A stretch of DNA of 64,000 nt, taken from NCBI GenBank assembly GCA_963733905.1, contig CAVTEU010000018.1:1-64000 (forward strand). The letters run 5' to 3'. Position numbers and translations under genes: made by a program. Below are positions 43,918-53,869 of this stretch, one piece after another. The notes below the pieces were generated by a model. The model was not told the DNA's origin and ran no database searches. It saw nothing but the letters and a program-made list of their open reading frames with translations. The first letter of the stretch is position 1, and each line of letters begins with the position of its first letter. The stretch is from DATADW01 sp963733905. Its GTDB lineage: Bacteria > Actinomycetota > Acidimicrobiia > Spongiisociales > DATADW01.

Positions 43918-45345
43918 ATGGAACTCCACATCAGCCTGGCGGGACGGGGCGACCTGTCGCAACGGATCTACCGCCAGATCATCGAGGGGATCATCGATGG
44001 TCGGCTGCGCATCGGTGACCGGCTGCCCCCGAGCCGGTTGCTGGCAGAGCAGTTGTCCGTGGCCCGTCACACCGTCACCGTGGCTTACGAGCGGCTCACC
44101 GCTGAGGGGTTCCTCGAGGGCAGTGTGGGCGCGGGCACCTTCGTCGCACCGGAGGCGGTGCGGGGGATCGAGCCGAGAGGCGCACCGAGCGGTGCAGCGC
44201 TACAGCCGCGATCGAGGTGGCGCGGGCTCGATGCACCGGTGGCGTTCCATACGGCTACACCGAAGTTCGATTTCAGGGCGGGCGTCCCCGACGGGTCGTT
44301 GTTTCCGGGCGATGTCTGGCGGCGGCTCTATGCCCGGTTCTCGTTGGAGGCCCATACCGGGCGATACGGCGACCCCGCCGGCGAACCGCGGCTGCGGGCT
44401 GCGGTGGCTCGGCACGCCGCCATGGCTCGCTCGCTGCGGGCCGGGCCCGACGACGTCGTCATCACCCACGGCGCCCAACAGGCGCTCGATCTGGTTGGCC
44501 GGGTCATGATCGATTCGGGAGATGTCGTCGCGGTCGAGGAGCCTGGATACCCGCCCGGCCAGACAGATCTTCGCCACGATGGGAGCGAGGGTGGTCGCGG
44601 TCCCGGTGGACGGCGAGGGCATCGTCGTCTCCGCTCTCCCCTCCGCAGCGAAGCTCGTCTACGTCACGCCCTCCCACCAGTTTCCCCTGGGAACGCCGAT
44701 GAGCCTGCGGCGACGACTCGACCTGCTCGCCTGGGCCGACCACCACGGCGCCGCTGTCATCGAGGACGATTACGACACCGAATTCCGCTTCGAGGACCGC
44801 CCCCTCGACCCGCTGCAGAGCCTCGACCGCACCGGGCGGGTCGTCTACATCGGGACCTTTGCCAAGACGCTGGTTCCGTCGCTGCGGCTCGGTTTCCTGG
44901 TAGCTCCTCCCACGCTGATCCCGGCGCTACGGGCAGCCCGGTACCTCTCCGACTCACACGGCGACCCGGCGATGCAACTCACCTTGGCGCAGTTGCTCGA
45001 GGACGGGCGCTTTGCCCGCCACGTACGGCGGGCAGGGGACATCTACGCCGAACGGCACCGGACGGTGAAGCAGGTTCTCGCCGACAAGCTTGCGCCCTGG
45101 CTCGAGGCGGTGCCCTCTGTGGCCGGCATCCACGTTTGCGCCCGGCTGACCCGTCCGGATCGGACCTCGACCGGGTGGTGGCCGAGGCGGCGGACCGAGG
45201 TGTCGCGGTCGACCGACTGGCCGATTACTGCGCCGACCAGCCTCAGCAGGGATTGGTGATCGGTTACGGCGCCATTCCCACCGGTCGGATCGAGGAGGGT
45301 CTGGCGGTGCTGGCGAACTGCTTCGCCGAGGCGGCTTCGGGCTAG
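43918..45345 (+). CDS. MocR-family regulator (GntR HTH fused to aminotransferase-like domain), two frame breaks
   Basis: ~476 residues. GntR winged HTH at ~1-75 (LSQRIYRQIIEGIIDGRLRIGDRLPPSR, LAEQLSVARHTVTVAYERL), then a fold-type-I aminotransferase domain (FDFRAGVPDGSLFP, ITHGAQQALDLVGRVM, YVTPSHQFPLGTPM, AVIEDDYDTEFRF, IGTFAKTLVPSLRLGF with the PLP lysine, IGYGAIPTGRIEEGL). Breaks near 44560 and 45155. PdxR-like members control vitamin B6 synthesis; the EamA neighbour suggests transport control instead. The stop is shared with the convergent gene as CTAG. Confidence 0.85.
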   Translation: MELHISLAGRGDLSQRIYRQIIEGIIDGRLRIGDRLPPSRLLAEQLSVARHTVTVAYERLTAEGFLEGSVGAGTFVAPEAVRGIEPRGAPSGAALQPRSRWRGLDAPVAFHTATPKFDFRAGVPDGSLFPGDVWRRLYARFSLEAHTGRYGDPAGEPRLRAAVARHAAMARSLRAGPDDVVITHGAQQALDLVGRVMIDSGDVVAVEEPGYPPGQTDLRHDGSEGGRGPGGRRGHRRLRSPLRSEARLRHALPPVSPGNADEPAATTRPARLGRPPRRRCHRGRLRHRIPLRGPPPRPAAEPRPHRAGRLHRDLCQDAGSVAAARFPGSSSHADPGATGSPVPLRLTRRPGDATHLGAVARGRALCPPRTAGRGHLRRTAPDGEAGSRRQACALARGGALCGRHPRLRPADPSGSDLDRVVAEAADRGVAVDRLADYCADQPQQGLVIGYGAIPTGRIEEGLAVLANCFAEAASG

Positions 45346-48251
45346 GCGTCCTCGGACGGCGGGCCGCTCAGCTCGGCTGCCAGCTGAATGCGCTCTCGGG
45401 CTTCGTCGATCAATCGCTGGTACTCGCCGAGGTTGCCCGTCCTGGAGCTCCTGGTCCGCCTGCTCGAAGAGGTCTTCCGCCTCCTGGAGCAACCCAAGAA
45501 CAGTGCTGTCCACCCCCGGCGGCTGTTCCTCACCGCCCTCCTCGGGATCCGTCGGGGTCTCCTGGCCGCCGAAGACCTCGATCAGCGCCTCTCGCAACCC
45601 GGGTCGCATCACCACCTGGTCGCCATAGACAACCACCACGCGGCGGAACTCGGGGAGGGGGTTCTGTTGATCCTGGAGGTAGATCGGCTGGAAGTAGACC
45701 ACCGAGTCCTCGATCGGCGTCACCAGCATGTTCCCCCTGATCAGGCGTGGAACCTTGCTGGCCCCAGAGGGTGAACTGGGCGGAGATCTCGTCGTCCTGG
45801 TCGATCCTCGCCGACACCTGGGTGGGGCCGTCCACCAACTGACCCTGGGGGAAGCGGAGGTCGATCAACTCCCCGTAACCCTCCGGATCGCTCCGGGCCA
45901 CCAGCAGGGCGGTGAGGTTCTGCCTGCCTTGTGGGGTGAAGGGCTGTTGGATGACGAACGATGCCGAGTCGTCCCCCGGGATCTCGGTGAGCAGGTAGTA
46001 GGGGAGCATCACGTCGATCCGCTCCAACCGGCCACCACCGAGGGGCCGATCGCCCCGCAGCACCTCGGCGGTCTCGGTGTTGGTGGTCGGGTCGGCAGGC
46101 ATCTGCCAGGCGTCCTCGCCGATGTAGAAGGTGGGGACATCGGGCACGTGGTACCGCAGCCAGGCCCTGCTCTGCACCCTGAAAAGGTCCTCCGGGTAGC
46201 GGAAATGGCTCCGCAGCGCCTCGGGAATCTGCTCGCCGCCGGCGAACACCTCGGGGTACACCTGGCGGTAGGCATTGATCAGCGGATCGGTCTCGTCCAC
46301 CACATAGAAGGTGAGGGTCCCGTCGTAGGCGTCGACCGTGGCCTTCACCGAGTTGCGGATGTAGTTGAAGGAGTCGGGGAGCTGCCAGGCGCTCTCCCGG
46401 CGTGCCAGCGTCGAGGTGAAACCGCTGATCGCCTGTTGTGAATACGGATAGTCGGAGGTCACCGTGTAGAGGTCGATCACCCAGAGGACGCGGCCGTCGA
46501 TCACCACCGGGTAGGGGTCGTGGTCGGCATGGAGGAACGGGGCCGCCTTGTGGACCATCTCCTCGACGTTGCGCACCATCAACGCCCTCGTCTCCGAGGT
46601 GAGCTGGCTGGAGATGAGAACGTTGAGGTCGCGGTAGCGGATGGCGAAGGCGGCGCGGCGGAAGACGTCGCCGATGGGGACGCCGGCCTCACCGCTGTAC
46701 TGGGTGCGAACCGGGGCCGAGCTCTCCTCGGTGGGGAGCGGGTAGTCGACCTCCTGGGTGCGGGTTCCCACGTAGAGCGGCCGCTCCGAGGCGTAGCTGT
46801 CGGCGAAGTAGATCCCGGGTTGGGCCACCTCGAGTTCCTCGAGCTCGGCGACCGGGGGCAGGTCCTTCACCAGGAAGTCGGGCTGGCCGCCCTCGGCGAC
46901 GTCGTTGGCCGGGCTGATGACCATCCCGTACCCGTGGGTGTACTCGAGCCGCTGCGCCTGCCAGCTGTCGGATGGGAGGTTCTCTTCGTCGAGGTGACGG
47001 GCGGAGACCATGAGCTGGGTGACCTGGCCGTCGAGCGTGTAGCGGTCCACGTCGACGTCGGGCAGGTTGTAGTAGGCGCGCAGTTCCTGGACGTTTGCGT
47101 AGGTCGAGCGGATGACCGTCGGATCCCAGAGCCTGACGTTCGAGATCGTCTCCTCGTTGGCCAGCGATGTCCTCGGCGGTGAGGGTCTCGGTGGCGGGGA
47201 ATTGGCGCGGGGTGACGCCGTCGAGCCCATAGGCGAGCCGGGTGAACTCGATGTTGTGCCCGATGTAGGTGCTCTCCAGGTCGCGCTCCTGGGGGACGAC
47301 CCGGAACCGCTGCACCGCAGCGGGGATCAGCGTGCCCACCACCAGCGACACCACCAGCCACCCGCCCAGCGCCACCGCGGGAAGGAGCCAGCCCCGCCGC
47401 CAGATGTTGATCACCAGGAGGACGGCTGCGGCGACCGAGATCAAAGCGAGCAGGTTGAGAGCGGGCAGCCTCGAGGTGACGTCGGTGTAACCGGCACCAG
47501 CAAGGCCGGCACCGGTGAAGCCCCGATCCGAATTGACCAGTTCCCAAGCGTCGAGCCGGTATCCGACGGCGCGGATGAGGGCGAGCGCGGCGAGCAGGAC
47601 CGAGATATGGACCTTCACCCCCGAACCGACATCGGGCGCGCTCCCCCGACGCAGCCGGATGCCGCCGTTGAGGTAGTGAGCCACCAAGACCAGCAGCAGC
47701 ACCAATCCGGTGACATTGAACAACCAGGACTGGATTTCGCGCCACACCGGCAGCTGGAAAACGAAGAAGGAGATGTCGCGCTCGAAGATCGGATCGGTTA
47801 CGCCGAAGGACACCGGGTTGAGGAAGAGCAGCACCTCGTCGCGCCAGGCGGCGGCGCTCGCCCCCATCAGCAGCCCGAAGGCAAGAGAGGCGACGAGTTG
47901 GACCCGGGTGACACGGGGCTCCATCCACTCGTGGAAACGGACCACCAACTCGTCTTCCTCGGTCAGAGTGAGCAGTTGGATGCGCGGCGAAAGGCGGTTC
48001 GCCACCACCAGGTTGAGCCAGAGCACGGCGAAGGCGATGACCGTGGCCACCACGACGAGAGCGACGCTGGTGACCAGGTTGATCTCCCAGACCGAACTGA
48101 GGGTCATCGAGCCGTACCAGAGGTAATCGGTCCACAGCGTCGCCGCGCCGGATAGGCCGAAAACCACCACCAGGGCGGCGATGAGGAGGATGGTTCGGCC
48201 GGGGCGGCGTGAGATACCTGGACGGGGGGGCGCCGGTTCGCGGTTCAGCAT
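45342..48251 (-). CDS. UPF0182 (COG1615) large membrane protein, three frame breaks
   Basis: ~970 residues when rejoined. Seven or so N-terminal helices (ILLIAALVVVFGLSGAATLWTDYLWY, WLLPAVALGGWLVVSLVVGTLIP) are followed by a large soluble domain with UPF0182 landmarks (SNVRLWDPTVIRSTYANVQELRAYY, YTHGYGMVISPANDV, NYIRNSVKATVDAYDGT, YPEDLFRVQSRAW) and an acidic C-terminal tail. Breaks near 47170, 45760 and 45440. The family is conserved across actinomycetes (for example Rv3193c); function unknown. Encoded together with the DivIVA-like and Lon/PDZ genes. Confidence 0.88.
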
Positions 48252-48281
48252 CGGTGGGGGATTCTACGGAGCCGGGTGCGC

Positions 48282-50214
48282 CTACCCGGCGGGAACCACC
48301 GTGCAGCCGCAATCGGAGGCGATTGGCGGCAGTTCCCCCAGGCCGGGGACGGCACCCATGGCAGGGAAAGGCCCGGCGGCGGCGGCCTCGGCGCACTCGG
48401 GGCGGATCCGTCCTGAGGGCACGACTCGCAGCGCCGACTCGGGGTTGGCTTCGAGCAGAGCTCTCCTCAACCCGCGGTGGTAGGCGGCGATGGCGTGGAG
48501 GCGGACGCGGCGCTCCACCTCGTCCGTCCTCCATTGCCGGTAGACCCGGGAGACGGCACTGCTCGCCTGCCCGCCACCGCTTGATGCTTCGGCAAGCGCG
48601 CCGGCGAGGTCCGATGCGAGCTGCGGCGTCGGGTCGGGTAGATCCCCCATTTGGGGTCGGGGCCGGGTGGCCTCGATCCCGGCGAGGGTGGCGGCGCCGA
48701 CGTGTCCTGCGCCAAACGCCTCCTGGCCGAGGACGATCAGGTCGGGATGGAGCCGCGCCTCCAGTTCGGCGGTGTCGGGCATCCAGTGGTCGTTGCTCAA
48801 CCGGAGTTGCTCCAGCGCCAGGTTCTGAGCCTCGGTCAATTGGCGCTTGAGATCGCGCAGCACCCGGTTGGTGATCGGCAACAGCAATTGGTCGCGCAAC
48901 TCGAGGGCGGCGCGGTCCTCGGCGGCGACATCGACGGTGTGGGGAGAAGCTGGAGGCTCGCCCTCATCGGATTCGCCCGCCAGCGCTTCTTGTGGGATGG
49001 GATCGGGGACACGGAGTGCGGCGAACAGCGGTGCCAGATCGTCACTTGCGGGTGAGACGGTGGCGACCGGTTCCGCCGCGTCAGCCGGCACCGGGCCCGG
49101 GCCGGCAACCGCAGCCTGGGGAATGACCTCGCCCTCGTCTTCTTCGGCCGTCTCCGGCGGCGGGAGTTTCCACCGGTGGGAGCACTGCGGTGGCCACTTC
49201 CGGTGGTGCCGACTCGATTGGCGAGGGTGCCGCGGCTGGACACCGGTCTCCGGCAGGGGCGCTGTGTCCACCGTCGGACAGCGGCCTCATCTGGGACAAC
49301 TTCGGTTTGTTGCCGGAGCCGGCGCACCTCGTCGGCCATGGTCAGGGCGTCGACCTGACGCTGCTCCTCGGTGACGCACGCTGGGAGTCCTCGTCATGAG
49401 GTTGCACGGGTATCAGCCGGAAACCGAGCGGCTCGCCGGCACCGATCTCACCCGGGATCTCGAGGTCCACCACCTCGAGCCGCTGGCGACGCGCTGCGAT
49501 CTCGTCGTCCAAGCTCTGCAGGTGTGCCTCGGCCTTCTCCGCCTCGGCGACGAGCTCGGCGCGCCGCTCCTCCAATGATCGGACCTTCGCTTCGGCCTGT
49601 TCGATGCTGTTCCGGATCTGCTCGCCGATCTCCTCGTGCCGCCGGCGCGCCTCCTCGAGCGCTTCCTCGGCGGTCGTCTTCGCCCGGCTGACGATGTCTT
49701 CGGCCTCGCGCTTGGCGAGGGTGACATGCCGATGTGCCTCTCGCTCCGACTCGGCGCGACGATCCACGGTCTCCCGTTCCAACTCGGATCGCTGGTTCAT
49801 CACCTCGGCGTCGGCATCGGCGAGCAACTGGGTCCCGGTGTCCCATGCGGAGCTGCGCATCGCCTCGGCTTCGCCGGCGGCTTCCTCGATCACGCCCGAA
49901 GCGGCCTCGGTTGCCTCTTGCCGCCAGCGTGCGGCGTCGGCAGCCGCCCGGTCGCGCATTCCGGTGGCCGCCCGCCTCGCTGTCCCGAGGATCTCGGCCG
50001 TGTCCTTGCTCACCGCGGTCAACTCGGCGGTCAGGTCGCTCTCGCCGAGAGCATCGAGCCTTGCCTGGAGCGAGTCACGCTCTTCGGTCAACCGCTTCTG
50101 CTCGGCCAGGAGGTCGCCGATGGCCCGATCGACCTCCGCGGTGTCATAGCCGCGCATCTTGGTGCGAAAACGCGGGGACGGGGGTGACGAGGAAGGCGGC
50201 GGCTCGCTCGTCAT
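48282..50214 (-). CDS. DivIVA-like coiled-coil protein with long C-terminal extension, probably one gene with three frame breaks
   Basis: N-terminal DivIVA-type entry (FRTKMRGYDTAEVDRAIGDL), then a long coiled coil rich in Ala/Glu/Arg (to ~residue 250), a Pro/Ala linker and a helical C-terminal domain (RVLRDLKRQLTEAQNLALEQL, LIVLGQEAFGAGHVGAATLA, YRQWRTDEVERRVRLHAIAAYHRG). Frames change near 49370 (to VTEEQRQVDALTMADEVRRL), 49265 and 49170. No independent start is visible for the downstream part, so a single ~640-residue scaffold is the best reading. DivIVA proteins mark curved membrane and organise polar growth or septation. Confidence 0.65.
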
Positions 50215-50284
50215 GGCGCGAACTGTACCGGCCGGTCACATGGCGAGGCGGACAGCGCCCTCAGACGGAGCATCCTGCCTCGTG

Positions 50285-51367
50285 TCAGGCGGCAGGCTCC
50301 AGGGTGTCGAGGAAATCGAGGGCATCCTGGAGGGTGGCCACCGAGATCACCTTCTCGTCGGGGGTTGGTGCGCTGAGTGCGTCCTCGTAGTTGGCCTCTG
50401 GGACGAGGACGTAGTCGGCGCCCTGACGCTCCGCCGCCACCACCTTCTGGCGGACGCCCCCGATCCCTCCGACAGTGCCCTCGGAGTCGATCGTCCCGGT
50501 CCCGGCGATGGCGTGACCCTTGAGCAGGTCGTCTGCGGTGAGCAGGTCGATGATGGTGAGCGTGTACATCAATCCTGCCGACGGGCCGCCGATGTTGGAG
50601 CTGTCGATCTCCACGTCGAAGGGAAGCTCGCCGAGCTGTTCGTTCTCCGTCTCGGCGAGGATGCCGACCATGGGCCGGCCCGGCTCCTGGGTGTGCTCGA
50701 CCAGTGTGATCGAGAGGTCGAGGGTCTCCTCGCCCCTGATCCACGGTGAGCGACACCGTGTCGCCGATGGCATGACTGGCGAGCCGGTTGACCAGGTCGG
50801 GCGCCAACTCGACCAAGTCTCCGTCGATCCCGGTGATGACGTCTCCCTCCTGGAGGACGCCGTCGGCGGGGGTGTCCTCGACCACCGCCATCACCCGGGC
50901 GCCGTCACCGTTCAACTGGACGTCGTAACCGAGGTAGCGGAGGGCGACGGTGATGGCGGTGCGCTCGGAGGCATCCATCTGGGCGAGACCCTGGCGGGCG
51001 AACTCCTCGTCGGTGATTTCTGCAGGGCGGACCCGCTCTGTGGGATAGACGTCGATGGCGTCGTCGACGACAGCGCGCAACGAGATCGAACCCGTTCAGT
51101 TCGATGGTGGCGACGGTGAGCATGAAGAGGTCGCCGTCGAGGGGATGGGCCTCCTGGTCTTCGACACTGACGATGTCGCTCATGTCCTTGACCGGACCGG
51201 GCTCGAAGGCCAGGTAGGGGAGGGTGACGTTCCAGGCGGCGAGGACGATGCCGCCGAGCAGGAGCAGGATTCCGACCAGGACGAACGGCCAGATTGGGAA
51301 CCCGCCGACGTCGCCCAACGGGTGTGGGGGGAGGGCCCTCCAGGGTGGGGGTCATCGGCTCGGTCAT
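50285..51367 (-). CDS. YlbL-type membrane protein with PDZ and Lon (S16) protease domains, frame breaks
   Basis: ~360 residues: one N-terminal helix (FPIWPFVLVGILLLLGGIVLAAW), a PDZ domain (DGARVMAVVEDTPADGVLQEGDVITGIDGD) and a C-terminal Lon proteolytic domain with the catalytic Ser in SSNIGGPSAGLMYTL and Lys in GGIGGVRQKVVAAE. Breaks near 51310, 51085 and 50745. ATG 51367 (MTEPMTPTLEG) is used; a TTG at 51318 would remove the need for the first break. Actinomycete homologues (for example Rv3194c) lie beside UPF0182 genes, as here. Confidence 0.85.
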
Positions 51368-51477
51368 CGTCTGGGATGGTATCGGCAGCCGGGTTCAAGC
51401 GACATAAACGAAACCTTGCCATTTCGCCGTGTCCCGATCGCGGATAGCATCGGGCGACCCGCCCGACTGGAGAGCCC

Positions 51478-52053
51478 GTGGACACCTACGCCCCGCCGGT
51501 GCTGGCGACCCGTCTGCTTCCCCGCTCCCGTGTGGTGACCGTTGCGCTCATGATCGGCTTTGCGCTGCTCACCGCCGCCGCCGCCCAGATACGCATCCCG
51601 CTCCCCTTCACCCCGGTGCCGATCACCGGGCAGACCTTCGCCGTGCTCCTCTCGGGCGCCGCCCTCGGGATGTGGGCCGGTGCGGGAAGCCAGGTGATCT
51701 ACCTGCTGCTCGGTGGGATCGGTCTCCCCTTCTTCACGGAGGCGTCGGGGGGTTGGGACGTGTTCCTCGGACCCACCGCCGGTTACCTGATCGGCTTCCC
51801 GCTGGCGGCGGCGTTGGTGGGTTGGATGGCGGAGCGGCGCCAAGACCGAAAGGTGCTCGGCACCGCGCTCGCCTACCTGGCGGGGAGCGCAGTGATATAC
51901 ACGTGCGGGGTGCTCGGGCTGCTGCGGCTCGGGCTGTCGTTGAGCGAGGCGATCACCCTCGGGGTGCTCCCCTTCCTGGTGGGCGACCTCATCAAGGCCC
52001 TCCTCGCCGCCGCCATCCTGCCGGCGACCTGGAAGCTGCTCGGCGAACCCTGA
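51478..52053 (+). CDS. bioY: BioY biotin transporter S component
   Basis: 191 residues, six helices: QIRIPLPFTPVPITGQTFAVLL is the BioY signature, followed by LGMWAGAGSQVIYLLLGGIGLPFF, LGPTAGYLIGFPLAA and TLGVLPFLVGDLIKALLAA. It captures biotin and works with an ECF energy-coupling module, whose genes are not here, or alone as in some bacteria. GTG 51478 has GGAGAG upstream. No biotin-operator palindrome is seen in the 110-base gap. Confidence 0.92.
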   Translation: MDTYAPPVLATRLLPRSRVVTVALMIGFALLTAAAAQIRIPLPFTPVPITGQTFAVLLSGAALGMWAGAGSQVIYLLLGGIGLPFFTEASGGWDVFLGPTAGYLIGFPLAAALVGWMAERRQDRKVLGTALAYLAGSAVIYTCGVLGLLRLGLSLSEAITLGVLPFLVGDLIKALLAAAILPATWKLLGEP

Positions 52054-52126
52054 ACGATTGCCGCTCAACCCGTGGGCTCGGAAGCTGCTGCAGCGCTGCG
52101 GTACGCTTCGAACCCTGGGTTGGCGG

Positions 52127-52972
52127 TCAGGACGACGTGGCCGGTGCGTCGGGGGCGGCTTCCTCGGCGAGTTCACGGTCGACCGTCTCGAGCTCTGCCG
52201 ACTCGAATGTCTCGCCGAGATAGGCGCGTATCACGTTCGGGTCGCGCTGCACCTCGGCCGGGGGGCCGTGGGCGATCTGGCGGCCGAAGTCGAGGACGAG
52301 CACCCGGTCGGCGATGTCCATCACCAGCCCCATGTCGTGCTCGACGAGGATCAGGGCGATGCCCAACTCGTCCTGGATGTCGAGGATGAACCGGGCCATG
52401 TCCTCGGTCTCCTCGAGGTTCATCCCGGCGACCGGCTCGTCGAGCAGCAGTAGCTGTGGGTCCATTGCCAGCGCCCGGCCCAGCTCGACGCGCTTTTGGA
52501 TGCCGTACGGCAGGAGCCCGACGGGGAGCTTGCGCCACTGCTCGATCTCGAGGAAATCGATGATGTCCTCGACCCGGCGCCGGTTCTCCAACTCCTCCTT
52601 CTTCGCCGGGCCGACCCACAGCGCCCCGGAGAGCCACCCCCGCTGCATCCGGATGTGACGCCCCAGCATCAGGTTCTCGAGCACGGTCATGTGGGCGAAC
52701 AACTCGATGTTCTGGAAGGTGCGGGCGATCCCGAGCGCCGCCACCTCGTCGGGTCGCATCCCCAGGATGCTCTCGCCCCGCCAACGGATGTCGCCCTCCT
52801 GGGGCCGGTAGACCTGGTTGAGGCAGTTGAAGATCGAGGTCTTCCCTGCGCCGTTGGGTCCGATGATGGCGAAGAGCTCGTGCTCGCTGACCTCGAAGGA
52901 CACCCCGTCGATGGCGTGGACACCCTTGAAGGAGAGGTGGATGTCGTCCACCTCGAGCAGGCGGGCGGTCAC
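52127..52972 (-). CDS. livG: HAAT-family ABC transporter ATPase LivG
   Basis: 281 residues. Walker A GPNGAGKTSIF, LivG-specific IARTFQNIELFAHMTVLENL, signature region LLPYGIQKRVELGRAL, Walker B LLLLDEPVAGMN and VEHDMGLVMDIADRVLVLDFG. The signature is LPYGIQKR instead of LSGGQ, as in LivG proteins. GTG 52972 overlaps the LivF stop (GTGA). Last gene of the transporter operon. Confidence 0.93.
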   Translation of the reverse strand: MTARLLEVDDIHLSFKGVHAIDGVSFEVSEHELFAIIGPNGAGKTSIFNCLNQVYRPQEGDIRWRGESILGMRPDEVAALGIARTFQNIELFAHMTVLENLMLGRHIRMQRGWLSGALWVGPAKKEELENRRRVEDIIDFLEIEQWRKLPVGLLPYGIQKRVELGRALAMDPQLLLLDEPVAGMNLEETEDMARFILDIQDELGIALILVEHDMGLVMDIADRVLVLDFGRQIAHGPPAEVQRDPNVIRAYLGETFESAELETVDRELAEEAAPDAPATSS

Positions 52973-53760
52973 GAGAGCCACCTCTTGCGCCGCTTGTAGT
53001 GCTTGACATCGCGGAACGACTTGCGCTCGCCCTCGCCACGCAGACCCAGGTAGAACTCGCGCACGTCCTCGTCCCTGAGCAGCTTGTCGGGCTTGCCGTC
53101 CATGACGAGCTTCCCGGTCTCCATCACGTAGCCGTGGTCGGCGATGGAGAGCGCCATGCTGGCGTTCTGCTCGATGAGGAGCACGGCGGTCCCCGTCTCG
53201 TTGATGTCGACGATGATGTCCCGTATCTGCTGGACCAGCCTGGGGGCCAGGCCGAGCGAGGGCTCGTCGAGGATCAGCAGCTTCGGGTCGGTCATCAACG
53301 ACCTGCCGATGGCCAGCATCTGCTGCTCACCACCGGACAGGTACCCGGCGGTGGCCTTGCGCCGCTCGGCGAGCCGGGGGAACAGGTCCATCACCCGGTC
53401 GTAAGCCCCATCGGCGGCGGCCCGGCTTCCGTTGGTGTAGGCGCCGGTGGCCAGGTTCTCGTCGACGGACAGCTCGGCGAAGATGCGGCGGCCCTCCAAC
53501 ACCTGACGGATGCCCCGCTTGACGATGTCCGATGGGTCCTTGTTGGTGATGTTCTCCCCGGCGAACTTGACCGAGCCCTTGGTGATGTCGCCGTCATGCA
53601 CGTCGAGCAGACCGGTGATGGCGCGCATCGTGGTCGTCTTCCCCGCCCCGTTGGCGCCGAGCAGGGCGACGATGCTCCCGTCGGGGACCTCGAGCGAGAT
53701 CCCTCGCAGCACCAGGATCACATCGTTGTAGACGACCTCGAGGTTGGAGACTTCAAGCAT
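52969..53760 (-). CDS. livF: HAAT-family ABC transporter ATPase LivF
   Basis: 263 residues. Walker A GANGAGKTTTMRAI, signature YLSGGEQQMLAIGRSLM, Walker B LLILDEPSLGLAP, and the LivF sequence VLEGRRIFAELSVDENL. Basic C-terminal tail (HYKRRKRWLS). Downstream of the binding-protein gene, separated by the hairpins at 53.77-53.87 kb. Confidence 0.93.
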   Translation of the reverse strand: MLEVSNLEVVYNDVILVLRGISLEVPDGSIVALLGANGAGKTTTMRAITGLLDVHDGDITKGSVKFAGENITNKDPSDIVKRGIRQVLEGRRIFAELSVDENLATGAYTNGSRAAADGAYDRVMDLFPRLAERRKATAGYLSGGEQQMLAIGRSLMTDPKLLILDEPSLGLAPRLVQQIRDIIVDINETGTAVLLIEQNASMALSIADHGYVMETGKLVMDGKPDKLLRDEDVREFYLGLRGEGERKSFRDVKHYKRRKRWLS

Positions 53761-53770
53761 CTGTCAGTCA

Positions 53771-53842
53771 TAGTGGTAAGTGGTAGGTGGTGGTAGGTGG
53801 CAGGTGGGTCTTTGCCTACCACCTACCACCTACCACCTATAA
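53771..53842. repeat. GGTAGGTGG-type repeat forming a long inverted repeat
   Basis: Copies of GGTAGGTGG/AGTGGTA on one side and TACCACC on the other (a 7-base TACCACC unit, about 3.5 copies) surround a short GGGTCTTTGCC centre. The halves are complementary over ~25 bases, so the minus-strand RNA between the binding-protein and livF genes can fold into a long stem. Confidence 0.7.
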
Positions 53843-53843
53843 C

Positions 53844-53867
53844 GCACGGGGAGCTAGCTCCCCGTGC
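53844..53867 (-). terminator. perfect 24-base palindrome right after the binding-protein stop
   Basis: Arms GCACGGGGAG / CTCCCCGTGC around a CTAG centre, perfect over 24 bases, 2 bases past the stop codon of the binding-protein gene. It probably acts as a partial terminator or 3'-end stabiliser that keeps binding-protein mRNA more abundant than livF-livG mRNA. Confidence 0.6.
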
Positions 53868-53869
53868 TC

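Noticed and set aside
47112..48155. 347-residue open frame on the plus strand
   Set aside because: Antisense to UPF0182; Asp/Gln/His-rich composition from reading the opposite strand.
46867..48534. 555-residue open frame on the minus strand
   Set aside because: Same strand but wrong frame over UPF0182 and DivIVA-like genes; Arg/Pro-rich with no domain.
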